Assembly (NCBI GenBank): GCA_002493515.1
Contig: DKYZ01000056.1
Location: 3,271 to 67,270, forward strand
Direction: 5' to 3'
DNA from: Porphyromonadaceae bacterium UBA7087
GTDB taxonomy: Bacteria; Bacteroidota; Bacteroidia; Bacteroidales; Muribaculaceae
DNA length: 64,000 nucleotides
In this document: positions 1 through 9,593 of the stretch, one piece after another
How the letters are laid out: every line of letters begins with the position of its first letter
Numbering within the stretch: position 1 is the stretch's first letter
Notes under the pieces: model-generated
The model's input: the letters and a program-made list of their open reading frames with translations, nothing else
Databases searched by the model: none
Told to the model about the DNA's origin: nothing
Translations under genes and position numbers: made by a program

Positions 1-41
1 TCGGGAGGCAGTCTGTATATGTTCAGGCTTAGACTATCTAC

Positions 42-620
42 CTAAAGGTGACGCGGCATACGGCGGGTCGAGCCATTGCCGTCGTAGGAGGGGTATAGGC
101 GTATCATTCCCACAGGGAGTTTCTGAAGGGGATCGTCGGTGGAGACCCTTGCCACTCTCCAGAAGCGCGGCAGCACGGAGAAGGGGTTGATACGTATCCT
201 GACGCGTTTGCTCTTCACGAGGAATACATCCCCCTCCTTGTCAAGCGTAGCCAGACATTCCTTTGGAGCGCACAGCCTTCCGGCCTTGCGGTCGGTGAAG
301 AGCGTCATCCTGTAGCTTCTTGAATCGGGTGTGGATTCCAGGCGACCGATCACGGCTCCCGGCGAGATGCCTGCATCGGAGGAGTCGACTACCGTTATGT
401 CGTAGCGCTCGAGCGAGTTAGGCCCTTCGGGAGCCGAACGCGAGATGAGGACACTTACCTGGTCGTCGGGATAGAGCCAGATACCCTCGGGAGCCGCCAG
501 CGGCCGGCTGTCGCAAATCTCCCTGGCGCCCTGCATATCGCACACCGCTACCTGGGAATGCGCCGTCATCATTGCCGAAAGCGTCAGAAGGGTCATCGCT
601 ATCCTGTGGAGCTTTCCCAT
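42..620 (-). CDS. Small exported protein of unknown function
   Basis: A 192-residue protein I do not recognise. It starts with a basic residue pair followed by a hydrophobic stretch ending near Ala-His-Ser-Gln at about residue 23, so it is probably exported by Sec. The mature part is mostly beta-type sequence with four cysteines in its first half (about residues 27, 36, 116 and 121), which could form disulphides in the periplasm. The C-terminus is basic and rich in arginine. It is the last gene of the parE-coaD-S41-DUF3078 run and begins 4 bases after the DUF3078 gene ends, so it is almost certainly co-transcribed. The neighbouring outer-membrane-type protein suggests an envelope role, but this is inference only. 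Confidence 0.6.
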   Translation of the reverse strand: MGKLHRIAMTLLTLSAMMTAHSQVAVCDMQGAREICDSRPLAAPEGIWLYPDDQVSVLISRSAPEGPNSLERYDITVVDSSDAGISPGAVIGRLESTPDSRSYRMTLFTDRKAGRLCAPKECLATLDKEGDVFLVKSKRVRIRINPFSVLPRFWRVARVSTDDPLQKLPVGMIRLYPSYDGNGSTRRMPRHL

Positions 621-624
621 ATCG

Positions 625-2163
625 TCACGGTTTGGTGGAGAAGGTGTAGGAGAGGCCGAAGCTCAATATCTCCTTGAGCATGAAGTGGCCCCATCCGGCA
701 GCGGCAGGGGCAGATGAGTCATATCTGAGGTATGCGTAGATCTGCGTGGAGAGGAATTTGTTGATGGCAAACGACAGGGTATTCTCCCAGTCGCCCAGGA
801 AATAGTCGTAGTCGGTGAAGAGGAACATCCTCGACTTCAGGTTGATGTTGGAGGTGATGTTCCAGTCGATGGTCGTCTCGCAGTTGCTACCGATCTGGCT
901 GATGCTGCGGTGTCCCTCCTTGATCTTGAACTGTGTCTCGTCCATACGGGAGTCGATGCAGGTCTTGAGATTGTAGGATAGGGGGGAGATTGCAAGCGAG
1001 AGCTTGAAGGTCTTGAGCTTGTTCTGCCTGGAATACGTCATACCGAGACCCATGTTGAGCTCGCCCGGCGAAAGGAACGAGGCCGTGCGCTTGTCGCTGT
1101 TCTGCTCATAATTGTTGAGAAGCTGTGTCTTGAACACAAGGTTGAACGAGTAGAACCAGTTGGAGAGGGCTTTTAGACCGGCATTGAGGTTATATTGGAA
1201 AAGGTCGTCGGAAATCGAGAATTTCCTCAGGCTTTTTTTCGGATTTGAATAGAAGCCGAGCTTGTAGGAGAGGTTGCTCGTGAAGATGAGGTTGGGATGA
1301 TAGACGGTGTTAAGGGCCACATTCCAGTTGAAATTCATCAGGAATGCGAAATTGTTGTTGCCTCCCTGATACCAGTTGGACGACAGGAACGCCTGCGACA
1401 TCTGAAGGCCCGAATTGATCTTGTGCAGCCAGTGCACCTTCCCCACCTCCTGCTCTATTATGACGGCCTTGTCAGGATCCACCTCCGGGAGATCCATCCT
1501 GTTGATAAACGACAGGAACGAGAGGTCATCCTCACGGAGCACCGGAGGGTCAGGCAGCTGCCAGTAGGCGTACTCGATGGTGGAGGGATCGCTGACCATT
1601 ATGGAGTAGATGAAGTCGGTCTGCATCTGCCGGTTGTCGACATCCCTCTTGAGCCACAGGGGAGTGACGTCGCCGGTGACTACCGGCAACGGTTCTGTTT
1701 CCTCCTCAATTATCTCCACGAACGGAGCCGCAGCCACGGAGTCCGTGCCCGTCACGGCAAGGGGTGTCTCCCTGATGATGGAGATGGAATCCGGCGTATT
1801 GCCGTTTCTTATCCGCATCCCTTTTATCACGGTAGGCAGGTCGCGGGAGAATGTCCTCGGCTTAAGGTAGTGGAAGCCGGAGAATACCCACGGGGCGGTG
1901 AGAAGATTCACGTATCGCGGGTAGTCGGCCGGAATGGAGATGGAATCGAGTATTTCCCCGGCGGAACGTACCCTGAGCATTGTGGAGTCTACGATAGGCT
2001 TGATATTCTCGGCGCCCCTGTCGATGAAAATCTGCCGGGCCTCGATCTCCCCCTTTGATTCCACATGACGGAATTTAGGCCGTGACTGGGGGGAGGCAGT
2101 GGCCGAGAGAAGCCCCAGGGCCACTGCCGCTGTAAATACACTATGTCTGTCTAAGATATTCAT
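625..2163 (-). CDS. DUF3078 family outer-membrane-type protein
   Basis: A 512-residue exported protein with an N-terminal signal peptide (hydrophobic to about residue 24, ending Thr-Ala-Ser-Pro-Gln). The second half, from about residue 245, carries the pattern typical of Bacteroidota DUF3078 proteins: a Trp-rich segment reading WYQGGNNNF, followed by alternating hydrophobic and polar strands up to a terminal aromatic strand, as in an outer-membrane beta barrel. The first half, about residues 30-240, looks like a soluble periplasmic region. The family has no established biochemical function known to me. The gene lies 33 bases downstream of the S41/PDZ protease and 4 bases upstream of the small exported protein, in one minus-strand operon with parE and coaD. 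The family assignment is from remembered motif pattern. Confidence 0.7.
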   Translation of the reverse strand: MNILDRHSVFTAAVALGLLSATASPQSRPKFRHVESKGEIEARQIFIDRGAENIKPIVDSTMLRVRSAGEILDSISIPADYPRYVNLLTAPWVFSGFHYLKPRTFSRDLPTVIKGMRIRNGNTPDSISIIRETPLAVTGTDSVAAAPFVEIIEEETEPLPVVTGDVTPLWLKRDVDNRQMQTDFIYSIMVSDPSTIEYAYWQLPDPPVLREDDLSFLSFINRMDLPEVDPDKAVIIEQEVGKVHWLHKINSGLQMSQAFLSSNWYQGGNNNFAFLMNFNWNVALNTVYHPNLIFTSNLSYKLGFYSNPKKSLRKFSISDDLFQYNLNAGLKALSNWFYSFNLVFKTQLLNNYEQNSDKRTASFLSPGELNMGLGMTYSRQNKLKTFKLSLAISPLSYNLKTCIDSRMDETQFKIKEGHRSISQIGSNCETTIDWNITSNINLKSRMFLFTDYDYFLGDWENTLSFAINKFLSTQIYAYLRYDSSAPAAAGWGHFMLKEILSFGLSYTFSTKP

Positions 2164-2196
2164 TCTGGGTTAGATATGGTTTTTCTGATGTCTCGC

Positions 2197-3846
2197 TTAT
2201 CTTACGGGGAGCGGAAGTCTCTCCGACGGCGGATCCGCCGGTGAGAGTATCTTGTCGTATTCATCCGAATTGATAACCTCCAGCGCTTTCCTGAATATGG
2301 GATCGTATGTATTATACACCTTATAATATGTGGAGTTGTCGTAGATGTCGCGTCCTATCAGTCCTTTGAGAACCATGCAGAACAGCGGGCGGCTTTTCTC
2401 CGCCTCCTCGGCATCGTATTCCACTCCCTCCTTGTCTGAGAGTTTCCTGAGCTCGTCGAGCATTTCCGGAGTAACCTCGAAGCCGGATATGAACTCGCGG
2501 TCTGTCTTGAACCGGTCTTTTATTTTCTTGCGGTTGGCATCCACATATTTGATGACGAAGCGGTTGATGAGCCCTTTCGCCATGACATTGCGGTAATATT
2601 TGGTGTAGGCTGTTGTGTCGAGGGCCACGAAACGGTCGGGAGAGATGCCGCCGCCGCCATATATGCCTCGGCCGAGTCTCAGGGTGTTTACCTTCAGGGA
2701 GTCGTTGTAATGGATCGAATCCTCGTGCATGAGTTCGCCACGGTTGTAGCGGTCAAGGATGTCGAGGTTATAGTCTTTCTGGTTCCCTTTTGTGTAAGGC
2801 TTCTGTATGTCACGCCCTGTCGGAGTATAGTAGTGGGCTACGGTAAGGCGCATCATGGAGCCGTCGGGGAACGGGATGGGTCTTTGCACCAGCCCCTTGC
2901 CGAAAGTGCGTCGGCCTACGATGACGCCGCGGTCCCAGTCCTGTATCGCTCCGGAGGTGATTTCGGCTGCCGAGGCTGAGTACTGGTTGACCATCACCAC
3001 GAGTCTACCCTTGTCGAAGAGCGGTTTGAGGCCGGAAGGATTAGCGTGGCTGTCGGCGCGGGAGGAATTGACACCTTCCGTATATACTGCCAGCGACTCC
3101 GGAGGGAGCAGCTCTCCGAGAATGTCAACCGCGGCATTGAGATAGCCTCCGCCGTTGTCCACGAGGTCGAGGATCAGTTGCTCCATACCCTCCTTCTTTA
3201 AAGCTGACAGGGCTTTGGCAACCTCTTTCGATGTCTCGGCGGCGAATTTGTTGACACGGATATATCCGGTCTTGTCGTCTACCATATAGGAGGCGTCGAC
3301 ACTGTAGATCGGTATGTCGGCTCGCGTTATGGTGAAGTCGATGGTGTCGTATGCGAGTCCTTCGGGACGTAGCACCTTGACGTCTACGTCAGTGCCTTTC
3401 GGCCCCCTGAGGCGTTTCATTATGTCGGAGTTTTTCATCTTCACTCCGGCTATCGTGGAATCATTTACGGCCACGATGCGGTCTCCGGCGAGGATGCCCA
3501 CCCGCTCCGAGGGGCCTCCGGCCACAGTCTGTATCACATACAGGGTGTCCTGGTTCATATTGAATGTGATGCCGATGCCGCTGAAATTTCCTGACAACGG
3601 CTCGGTGAGCTCACGTGTCTCCTCCGGGTTGGTGTATGATGAATGGGGGTCAAGCCCCTCGAGCATGCCGCGTATGGCGTCTTCCACGAGTTTGTTCTCG
3701 TCGACAGTGTCGACATAGAGCTGCGCCACGGCAGCCTCCGCCATACGCAGTTTCTGGTTCTGGGTCATGTTGATGTCGCGGGCCGTGATGCCCGTGACTG
3801 CTGCGGCTGCGATGAGTGCCGCAACTATCATTGCTGGATTTTTCAT
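2197..3846 (-). CDS. S41 family C-terminal processing peptidase with PDZ domain
   Basis: A 549-residue tail-specific protease of the CtpA/Prc type, acting in the periplasm. A signal sequence covers about residues 1-22. A PDZ domain spans about 80-165 (SGIGI motif, then the AGGPSERVGILAGDRI loop). The S41 core follows, with LDLVDNGGG near 227-234, the catalytic serine in YSASAAEI (Ser292) and the catalytic lysine in TFGKGLVQ (Lys317), so the Ser-Lys dyad is intact. A C-terminal extension of about 200 residues follows, as is common in Bacteroidota members. The start overlaps the coaD stop by 4 bases, implying translational coupling. A second, shorter S41 protein lies downstream of parC at 51.5-52.6 kb, but that one is a lipoprotein without an obvious PDZ domain. 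Confidence 0.92.
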   Translation of the reverse strand: MKNPAMIVAALIAAAAVTGITARDINMTQNQKLRMAEAAVAQLYVDTVDENKLVEDAIRGMLEGLDPHSSYTNPEETRELTEPLSGNFSGIGITFNMNQDTLYVIQTVAGGPSERVGILAGDRIVAVNDSTIAGVKMKNSDIMKRLRGPKGTDVDVKVLRPEGLAYDTIDFTITRADIPIYSVDASYMVDDKTGYIRVNKFAAETSKEVAKALSALKKEGMEQLILDLVDNGGGYLNAAVDILGELLPPESLAVYTEGVNSSRADSHANPSGLKPLFDKGRLVVMVNQYSASAAEITSGAIQDWDRGVIVGRRTFGKGLVQRPIPFPDGSMMRLTVAHYYTPTGRDIQKPYTKGNQKDYNLDILDRYNRGELMHEDSIHYNDSLKVNTLRLGRGIYGGGGISPDRFVALDTTAYTKYYRNVMAKGLINRFVIKYVDANRKKIKDRFKTDREFISGFEVTPEMLDELRKLSDKEGVEYDAEEAEKSRPLFCMVLKGLIGRDIYDNSTYYKVYNTYDPIFRKALEVINSDEYDKILSPADPPSERLPLPVR

Positions 3847-4319
3847 TTGCTTTTGATTATAAAATTTCCGGCGACATAGCGTGATATGTCGTAGCCGTTG
3901 TGAAGCAGCTCGCGCACCATTGAGCTTGAGACGATGGCCATATCGGGCTCGCTGATGAGAATCACTGTCTCGATGCCCGAAATCGCCCTGTTGATGTCAG
4001 CGAGATTCCTCTCATACTCGAAATCAATTGCGCCTCTCACTCCCCTCAGAAGGAACCGCGCCCCCGATTTCACGGCATAATCGACAGTCAGGCCGGTATA
4101 CAGCTCGACGTTTACCCTGGGCTCACCTGAATAGAGCCCTCGGATAGCCTCCAGTCTTTCGTCCGGAGTCCACGTGCCATGCTTGTTCTCGTTGTATCCT
4201 ATTCCTATTATGATACGGTCGAAAATCCCCAGTCCCCGTCTTACTATTGCCTCGTGGCCGATGGTGAAGGGGTCGAAGCTGCCCGCGAAAAGCGCGGTCT
4301 TTTGTCTGTCGGCGTTCAT
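3843..4319 (-). CDS. coaD: Phosphopantetheine adenylyltransferase (CoaD)
   Basis: Catalyses the reversible transfer of AMP from ATP to 4'-phosphopantetheine, the fourth step of coenzyme A synthesis, in the cytoplasm. The 158-residue length is normal. The nucleotidyltransferase signature is clear: [11 protein letters not shown] near residues 12-22 holds the TxGH motif, LLRGVRG lies near 90, and the C-terminal SSSMVREL segment corresponds to the ISSSxVRE loop of the family. Its start overlaps the parE stop by 4 bases and its stop overlaps the S41 protease start by 4 bases, so the three genes are tightly coupled. Nothing unusual is seen. Confidence 0.97.
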   Translation of the reverse strand: MNADRQKTALFAGSFDPFTIGHEAIVRRGLGIFDRIIIGIGYNENKHGTWTPDERLEAIRGLYSGEPRVNVELYTGLTVDYAVKSGARFLLRGVRGAIDFEYERNLADINRAISGIETVILISEPDMAIVSSSMVRELLHNGYDISRYVAGNFIIKSK

Positions 4320-6391
4320 ATCTCGCTGTCGTCCTCCACCACGAGGTTCTCGATGATGAAATTCTGGCGTTCCATCGTGTTCTTTCCCATATAGAACTCC
4401 AGAAGTTTCTCCACGGTGTCCTCCTTCTTCAGTTTCACAGGGTCAAGTCGCATCCCCGGCCCTATGAACTCTGCGAACTCCACGTCGTTGATCTCTCCGA
4501 GGCCTTTGAACCGGGTGATCTCGGCGTTTGAGCCGAGCCTGGCTATGGCCGACTCCCGCTCCTCGTCGGTGTAACAGTAGAAAGTATCCTTCTCTCCTGA
4601 TTCGCCGGCTTTACCCCTTTTCTTCTTGGAACGTTTGGCCGTGTTTTTGTTTCGCACACGGAACAACGGGGTCTGGAGGATGTATACATGCCCCTTCTTC
4701 ACCAGGTCGGGGAAGAACATCAGGAAGAACGTTATCACCAGAAGGCGGATATGCATGCCGTCGACATCGGCATCGGTGGCTATTATCACCTTGTTGTATC
4801 TCAGCCCCTCGATTCCCTCCTCGATATTGAGGGCTGCCTGGAGGAGGTTGAACTCATCGTTCTTATATACCACCTCCTGCGTCATGCCGTAGGAGTTGAG
4901 CGGCTTTCCACGCAGGGAGAAGACAGCCTGCGTCTCGGCATTTCGCACCTTTGTGATTGTGCCCGATGCGGAGTCTCCCTCCGTGATGAATATGGCCGAG
5001 TCCTCGCGGCGGTCCTCCTTGGAGTTGCTTTTCAAGGCGTCGTTGTAATGGATGCGGCAATCGCGCAGCTTGCGGTTGTGGAGGCTGACCTTTTTCGCTT
5101 TCTCCCGGGCGAGCTTGGCGACTCCGGCCATCGCCTTGCGCTCTTTCTCGCTGGAGGCGATCTTCTTGAGCATTGTCTCGGCCGTGTCGGTGTTTTTGTG
5201 GAGATAGTCGTCAAGCTCCTTCTTCACGAAGTCTCCGATGAATTTGTTGACTGTCACCGGGCTCCCCGGAGCTATCTCCTTTGATCCGAGTTTTGTCTTT
5301 GTCTGGCTCTCGAAGACCGGCTCCTGAATCCTGACGCTGACTGCGGCCACCATGCCGTTGCGTATGTCGGAGAACTCATAGCCTTTGTCGGAGAATTCCT
5401 TTATTGTGCGGCTCACCCATTCGCGGAAGGCTGTCAGATGTGTTCCCCCCTGTGTGGTGTGCTGGCCGTTGACAAAGGAGTAATATTCCTCGCCGTACTG
5501 GTCGGTGTGGGTCAGCACAATCTCTATGTCCTCCCCCTTGAGATGGATGATGGGGTAGAGGGGATCGTTTGTCATGTTCTCTTTCAGCAGGTCGAGAAGG
5601 CCGTGGCGCGATACGTATCTTTTTCCGTTGTAATATATCTGGAGTCCGGCGTTGAGGTAGGTATAGTTGTTGACCATTGTCTCGACAAACTCCTCCCGGA
5701 AGGCGAAGTCGCGGAAGAGGGTGTTGTCGGGAAGGAATTTCACGCGGGTTCCGTTTGGCTCGTCGGTCGGCTCCGGTGTCCCTTGCCTGAGGAGAGCTCC
5801 TTTCTCGAACTCTACGGTCACTTTCTTTCCATCGCGCACGCTCTCCACTACGCAGTAGGTTGACAGGGCGTTGACAGCTTTGAGGCCGACGCCGTTCAGT
5901 CCGACGGATTTCTTGAAGTTCTTGTCATCGAATTTTCCGCCGGTGTTGATCTCCGATGCTACTTCCTTGACTTTTCCAAGAGGTATGCCGCGTCCATAGT
6001 CGCGTATCTCCACGACACCCTCCTGGCTCAGGGAGATGTCGATTCTCTTTCCGGCGCCCATGTTGAACTCGTCAATCGAGTTGTCTACCACCTCTTTTAC
6101 AAGTACGTATATACCGTCTTCGGCATGTGAGCCGTCACCGAGCTTGCCGATATACATACCGGGACGGCGGCGGATATGCTCGTTCCAGCTGAGATGCTGG
6201 ATGGAGTCGTCGTCATATGAACCGGGATCTGACTGGCTGTCAGCCAAATGGTCATCTTCCGGCAGCGAGGCGCTGTCGGTTCCTGTGGTATTGTCTGCAT
6301 CCTGGGCTTCCGATTCGGCAACCGGTTCGGAAACTGTCGTAAACTGCTCCTCTGTCTCGTCGAATTGAAAAAGGTCGTTGTTCTCTGCCAT
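4316..6391 (-). CDS. parE: DNA topoisomerase IV subunit B (ParE-type GHKL ATPase)
   Basis: ATPase and TOPRIM subunit of a type IIA topoisomerase, decatenating chromosomes together with the ParC subunit encoded at 53.5-56.1 kb. Seen: a GHKL ATPase with [16 protein letters not shown] and [14 protein letters not shown] motifs; a transducer region; a TOPRIM domain with EGDSAS and the acidic DADVDG; and a C-terminal FKGLGE/TMERQ region. An acidic, low-complexity leader of about 60 residues precedes the ATPase. The frame also offers a TTG start at 6436, 15 codons upstream; I prefer the ATG at 6391 (MAENNDLF), which leaves a leader of about 60 bases after the -7 box at 6459-6467. GyrB is the alternative name, but length and pairing with the ParC gene in this window favour ParE. 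Confidence 0.92.
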   Translation of the reverse strand: MAENNDLFQFDETEEQFTTVSEPVAESEAQDADNTTGTDSASLPEDDHLADSQSDPGSYDDDSIQHLSWNEHIRRRPGMYIGKLGDGSHAEDGIYVLVKEVVDNSIDEFNMGAGKRIDISLSQEGVVEIRDYGRGIPLGKVKEVASEINTGGKFDDKNFKKSVGLNGVGLKAVNALSTYCVVESVRDGKKVTVEFEKGALLRQGTPEPTDEPNGTRVKFLPDNTLFRDFAFREEFVETMVNNYTYLNAGLQIYYNGKRYVSRHGLLDLLKENMTNDPLYPIIHLKGEDIEIVLTHTDQYGEEYYSFVNGQHTTQGGTHLTAFREWVSRTIKEFSDKGYEFSDIRNGMVAAVSVRIQEPVFESQTKTKLGSKEIAPGSPVTVNKFIGDFVKKELDDYLHKNTDTAETMLKKIASSEKERKAMAGVAKLAREKAKKVSLHNRKLRDCRIHYNDALKSNSKEDRREDSAIFITEGDSASGTITKVRNAETQAVFSLRGKPLNSYGMTQEVVYKNDEFNLLQAALNIEEGIEGLRYNKVIIATDADVDGMHIRLLVITFFLMFFPDLVKKGHVYILQTPLFRVRNKNTAKRSKKKRGKAGESGEKDTFYCYTDEERESAIARLGSNAEITRFKGLGEINDVEFAEFIGPGMRLDPVKLKKEDTVEKLLEFYMGKNTMERQNFIIENLVVEDDSEI

Positions 6392-6458
6392 TCTTGCTCT
6401 GCGTCTGGTTTTTCTCTGCGGCTGCGGTTGGCTCAAGAGGCCAATGCGCTTTGGTCAT

Positions 6459-6467
6459 GCAAATTTA
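6459..6467 (-). promoter_or_regulatory. Bacteroidota -7 box for the parE operon
   Basis: On the minus strand the sequence reads TAAATTTGC, an exact match to TAnnTTTGC. No convincing TTTG sits 19-20 bases upstream. It lies about 68 bases before the ATG chosen for parE. Confidence 0.5.
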
Positions 6468-6620
6468 ATAAAAAAATGTCATAGTACTGATAAATAATTC
6501 TATAATAGTTCTGGAACAAATCGTATGATTGTTGTTATATAAGAGATAATATAAGTGATTTTTGGTTATGGCAGACGGATTAGATGCCTAAGTCCATTGC
6601 CGATAATATGGATATAGCCT

Positions 6621-7607
6621 ATGCATATGTCAGACGCATTGCTCTCGACGCCGGTGGCGTTGGCGGGAGCGGGACTGGCGGCCGTTCTGATAGGAGTGGC
6701 CGGCCATAAGATAAAGAAAAACGACGACAGCAGTCTCGTGCCCCTTATGGGGGTGATGGGGGCTTTCGTGTTTGCAGCCCAGATGGTCAATTTCAGTATT
6801 CCCGGCACCGGCAGTTCCGGCCATATCGTCGGAGGAGTGCTTCTCGCCGCGCTGCTCGGTCCCTGGGCCGGTTTTCTGACCCTCGCCTCAGTGCTGATTA
6901 TCCAGTGTCTCATCTTTTCCGACGGCGGACTCATGGCCTTGGGATGGAATATAATCAATATGGGAGCCATGACCACTTTAATCGCCTATCCGCTGATTTA
7001 TAAACCGATAGCCCGGGCGTCTACAAAGCCGTGGCGTCTTGCGGCAGCCTCTGTGGCAGCCTGCGTGGCAGGCCTTGAACTCGGAGCCGTTATGGTGACC
7101 GTCGAGACGTGGCTGTCGGGAATAACAGCTCTTCCGTTCCTCGGATTCCTCGGGTTGATGAGCGCGATCCATCTGGCCATAGGACTTGGAGAAGGCATAG
7201 CTACTTCCGCTGTACTTGTGTTTGTGGCAAAATCGCGTCCTGACCTTCTTGTTCCAGCATCGGCGGCAGTTCATTCCGGCAAAAAGGGAGTGAAAAAGGC
7301 TGTGATATGGTTTGCCGTGGCAGCACTTGTGGTGGCCGGAGGCCTCTCATTCCTCGCCTCATCAGACCCTGACGGACTTGAATGGAGCATCGGACGCCTG
7401 ACCGGAGGCGTGGAACTTGAGACAGCCGGAAACGCCATAGCTGAAGGCGCTGAGAATATCCGTCAGACCACAGCGTTGATGCCTGATTACGAAAGCTCGT
7501 TTTCGGGTGTGGTCGGAGCTGTCATGGTCGTGGCCCTCGTATGGGCGGTATGCTCCGTGATAACTTCACGTCGTAAAAAGGTGACGGTTAAGGATGAGCA
7601 GGCTTGA
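6621..7607 (+). CDS. cbiM: ECF cobalt/nickel transporter S component CbiM fused to a PDGLE (CbiN-like) domain
   Basis: Substrate-binding membrane component of an energy-coupling-factor importer for Co2+ or Ni2+. The 328-residue protein starts MHMSD; the N-terminal Met-His pair is the metal-binding end known from CbiM/NikM proteins, which supports this exact start. Several transmembrane segments follow over about residues 10-210, with the family motif SGHIVGG near 70. After a short basic linker, a further membrane segment and the PDGLE-type region (SSDPDGLE near 250) resemble the small CbiN subunit, with a final transmembrane helix near the C-terminus. It is followed with a 14-base overlap by cbiQ and then cbiO, giving a complete MQO importer. 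Whether the ion is cobalt or nickel cannot be decided from sequence. Confidence 0.93.
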   Translation: MHMSDALLSTPVALAGAGLAAVLIGVAGHKIKKNDDSSLVPLMGVMGAFVFAAQMVNFSIPGTGSSGHIVGGVLLAALLGPWAGFLTLASVLIIQCLIFSDGGLMALGWNIINMGAMTTLIAYPLIYKPIARASTKPWRLAAASVAACVAGLELGAVMVTVETWLSGITALPFLGFLGLMSAIHLAIGLGEGIATSAVLVFVAKSRPDLLVPASAAVHSGKKGVKKAVIWFAVAALVVAGGLSFLASSDPDGLEWSIGRLTGGVELETAGNAIAEGAENIRQTTALMPDYESSFSGVVGAVMVVALVWAVCSVITSRRKKVTVKDEQA

Positions 7608-8361
7608 GAAAGCGGTCATTGCGGTAAAATCATCCTCCACGGGCGACGGATGTGGCTCGTGTGATGTCCGCTGCCGTATCCTCGTCACCGTCTGCTATCT
7701 ATGCATGATGCTGTCGGTGGCGCCGGCCGACCTTGCGCGCCTTATCCTGTTCGCCCTTTATCCCGTATTGGCATGTGCGATTGACGGCGTAAGCTACGGA
7801 CGACTGTTTCTCAGGTCATGTATAGTGCTTCCTTTCGTAGTCCTGATAGGGATATTCAATCCTTTTTACGAGCGGACCACAATTTTCACGATAGCCGGAG
7901 TGGATATAAGCCTCGGCTGGATCACTTTCACATCGATAGTGGTCAGAGGACTTCTTTCCATGCAGGCATTGATGATTCTTGTCGGAAGGCATGGTTTCAC
8001 GGCGTTCTGCCGTGGTCTGAGGTCGCTCGGCATCCCTCGTTTTCTAAGCACCCAGCTTGAGTTTCTCCACCGCTATCTGGGCGTGCTGCTGATGGAGGCG
8101 TTGACCATGAGGCGCGCGAGGGAAGCCAGGGGATACGGAGGTAACGGACTTACCCTTAAGTCATGGGGAGAGTTTGCCGGACAATTGTTCATACGCACCG
8201 TGGGACGTGCGGAGCGTATTAACAGGGCAATGCTCGCCAGGGGATTTAACGGATCGATGCCGTCATGGAGAGGTAATGAGCAATCCTGGCGTCTCTCCGA
8301 CACGCTGATGCTGATTATTTGTTGCAGTGCATTTGTTTTGCTGCGTTTTGTAAACCCATAA
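7594..8361 (+). CDS. cbiQ: ECF transporter transmembrane T component CbiQ
   Basis: Energy-coupling transmembrane subunit that joins CbiM to the CbiO ATPase. The 255-residue protein has hydrophobic segments in its first half and a cytoplasmic coupling region with the characteristic RAREARGYGG motif near residue 175, followed by AERINRAMLARGFNG, the second of the two Ala-Arg-Gly coupling-helix motifs. A cysteine-containing N-terminal stretch (CGSCDVRC, about residues 21-28) is a little unusual but lies outside the conserved core. The start overlaps the end of cbiM by 14 bases, so the two are co-translated. Confidence 0.93.
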   Translation: MSRLEKAVIAVKSSSTGDGCGSCDVRCRILVTVCYLCMMLSVAPADLARLILFALYPVLACAIDGVSYGRLFLRSCIVLPFVVLIGIFNPFYERTTIFTIAGVDISLGWITFTSIVVRGLLSMQALMILVGRHGFTAFCRGLRSLGIPRFLSTQLEFLHRYLGVLLMEALTMRRAREARGYGGNGLTLKSWGEFAGQLFIRTVGRAERINRAMLARGFNGSMPSWRGNEQSWRLSDTLMLIICCSAFVLLRFVNP

Positions 8362-8372
8362 ATTGCTATTCA

Positions 8373-9083
8373 ATGAGCCACCATTACATACAGTTCAAGG
8401 ATGTGGATTATTCCTATCCGGGAGGGAAAAAGGCGCTTGACGGCGTAAGTTTCCGTATAAACCATGGGGAGAAAGTGGCGTTGCTCGGAGTCAACGGTGC
8501 CGGTAAATCCACGCTCCTGCTCCACACCAACGGCCTTCTGCTGCCTCAGAGTGGTGAGGTGAATATAGGGGATGTGCCTGTGGGGAAAAAGACGCTTCCC
8601 ATAGTGAGGCAGAACGTCGGGATGGTGTTCCAGAATCCGGATGACCAGTTGTTTATGTCTACGGTCGAGGAGGATGTCGCTTTCGGTCCGGCGAACATGG
8701 GTCTTCCGGAGGAGGAGATAAGACGCAGGGTCTCTTCGGCGTTGCATGCTGTCGGGGCAGAGGATCTGGCGAATCGCTCTCCGTGGCAGCTCTCAGGAGG
8801 GCAGAAGCGGAGAGTGGCTATTGCAACGGTGCTCTCGATGGAACCGAATATCCTTGTGCTTGACGAGCCGACGTCCAATCTTGACTGGTCGGCACGCCGA
8901 CAGCTGATAGGACTTCTGAAAGGCTTTGACCACACCATACTTGTCGCGACGCATGATCTCGCCATGGTGAATGAATTGTGCGGTAGGATTCTTGTGATTG
9001 ACCATGGCAGAATCATAGCCGATTCCGATCCCGGGATCCTTGAGAGGGATGAGAGGCTGCGCGTCATGCTGGGGATTGAATGA
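8373..9083 (+). CDS. cbiO: ECF transporter ATP-binding protein CbiO
   Basis: ATPase of the cobalt/nickel importer. From the ATG at 8373 (MSHHYIQFKD) the protein has 236 residues; the frame is open further upstream, but that would overlap cbiQ and add a non-homologous leader. Walker A is GVNGAGKS (about 39-46), the Q-loop is VFQNPDDQ, the signature is LSGGQKRR, Walker B is ILVLDEPT, and the switch histidine lies in ATHDL. All catalytic elements are intact. It starts 11 bases after cbiQ ends and is the last gene of the operon; the next gene is convergent and begins at the base after the cbiO stop. Confidence 0.95.
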   Translation: MSHHYIQFKDVDYSYPGGKKALDGVSFRINHGEKVALLGVNGAGKSTLLLHTNGLLLPQSGEVNIGDVPVGKKTLPIVRQNVGMVFQNPDDQLFMSTVEEDVAFGPANMGLPEEEIRRRVSSALHAVGAEDLANRSPWQLSGGQKRRVAIATVLSMEPNILVLDEPTSNLDWSARRQLIGLLKGFDHTILVATHDLAMVNELCGRILVIDHGRIIADSDPGILERDERLRVMLGIE

Positions 9084-9584
9084 TCATTCGATTCCCGTGA
9101 GCTGAATCTTGACTTTGAATGGGGTGGCTCTTCTGCGTGGAGCGTTGCTCTTGTAATAGTAAAACGCCCCCTGGGTATCGAATGATGGGAAATCGATCTT
9201 GCGTGTCTCGCCGGCAGGGAGGTCGGTATTGATTTTTACTGTTTGGGAATGGAGCTGACGCCCCTCAAGGTCATGGTAGCTGATAGTCAGGAGTAGAAGT
9301 CTGAAGGAAGCAATGGAATTATTTGATACGAAGACGGATTCCTTTTTTGATGATGCAATTTTATCAAAGCCGCTGAATCTGATGGAGTCCCTGTATACGT
9401 TTGCAAGAGAATCCATGAGAAGGGAGCCGGTATCTTTCATTGGCTTCTCTTCATTTGATTTTTCTGATGTTGCCTTGAGTCGCAGCTTCTGCTTTCTTCC
9501 CTCCATGCTTAACGGCATAAGGAATAATGCCGCGAATATTCCGATTGCGGCAATAGGGCATCTTCCGGTACACCAGTTTCCCAT
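9084..9584 (-). CDS. Small exported or membrane-anchored protein of unknown function
   Basis: A 166-residue protein I do not recognise. A hydrophobic segment (about residues 10-26) could be a signal peptide or anchor. A charged, lysine- and glutamate-rich linker (about 30-50) is followed by a compact domain of about 110 residues with alternating strand-like segments (SFRLLLLTISYHD, then HSQTVKINTDLPAGETRKIDFPSF), the pattern of a small immunoglobulin-like or FxLYD-like beta sandwich. This fold guess is inference. It ends directly against the convergent cbiO gene, with no room for a separate terminator. Confidence 0.5.
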   Translation of the reverse strand: MGNWCTGRCPIAAIGIFAALFLMPLSMEGRKQKLRLKATSEKSNEEKPMKDTGSLLMDSLANVYRDSIRFSGFDKIASSKKESVFVSNNSIASFRLLLLTISYHDLEGRQLHSQTVKINTDLPAGETRKIDFPSFDTQGAFYYYKSNAPRRRATPFKVKIQLTGIE

Positions 9585-9593
9585 CAGAAAATG

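Noticed and set aside
1297..2058. 253-codon plus-strand open frame inside the DUF3078 gene
   Set aside because: It lies entirely antisense to a well-supported gene, has shadow-type composition (many His, Arg, Val) and no recognisable motif.
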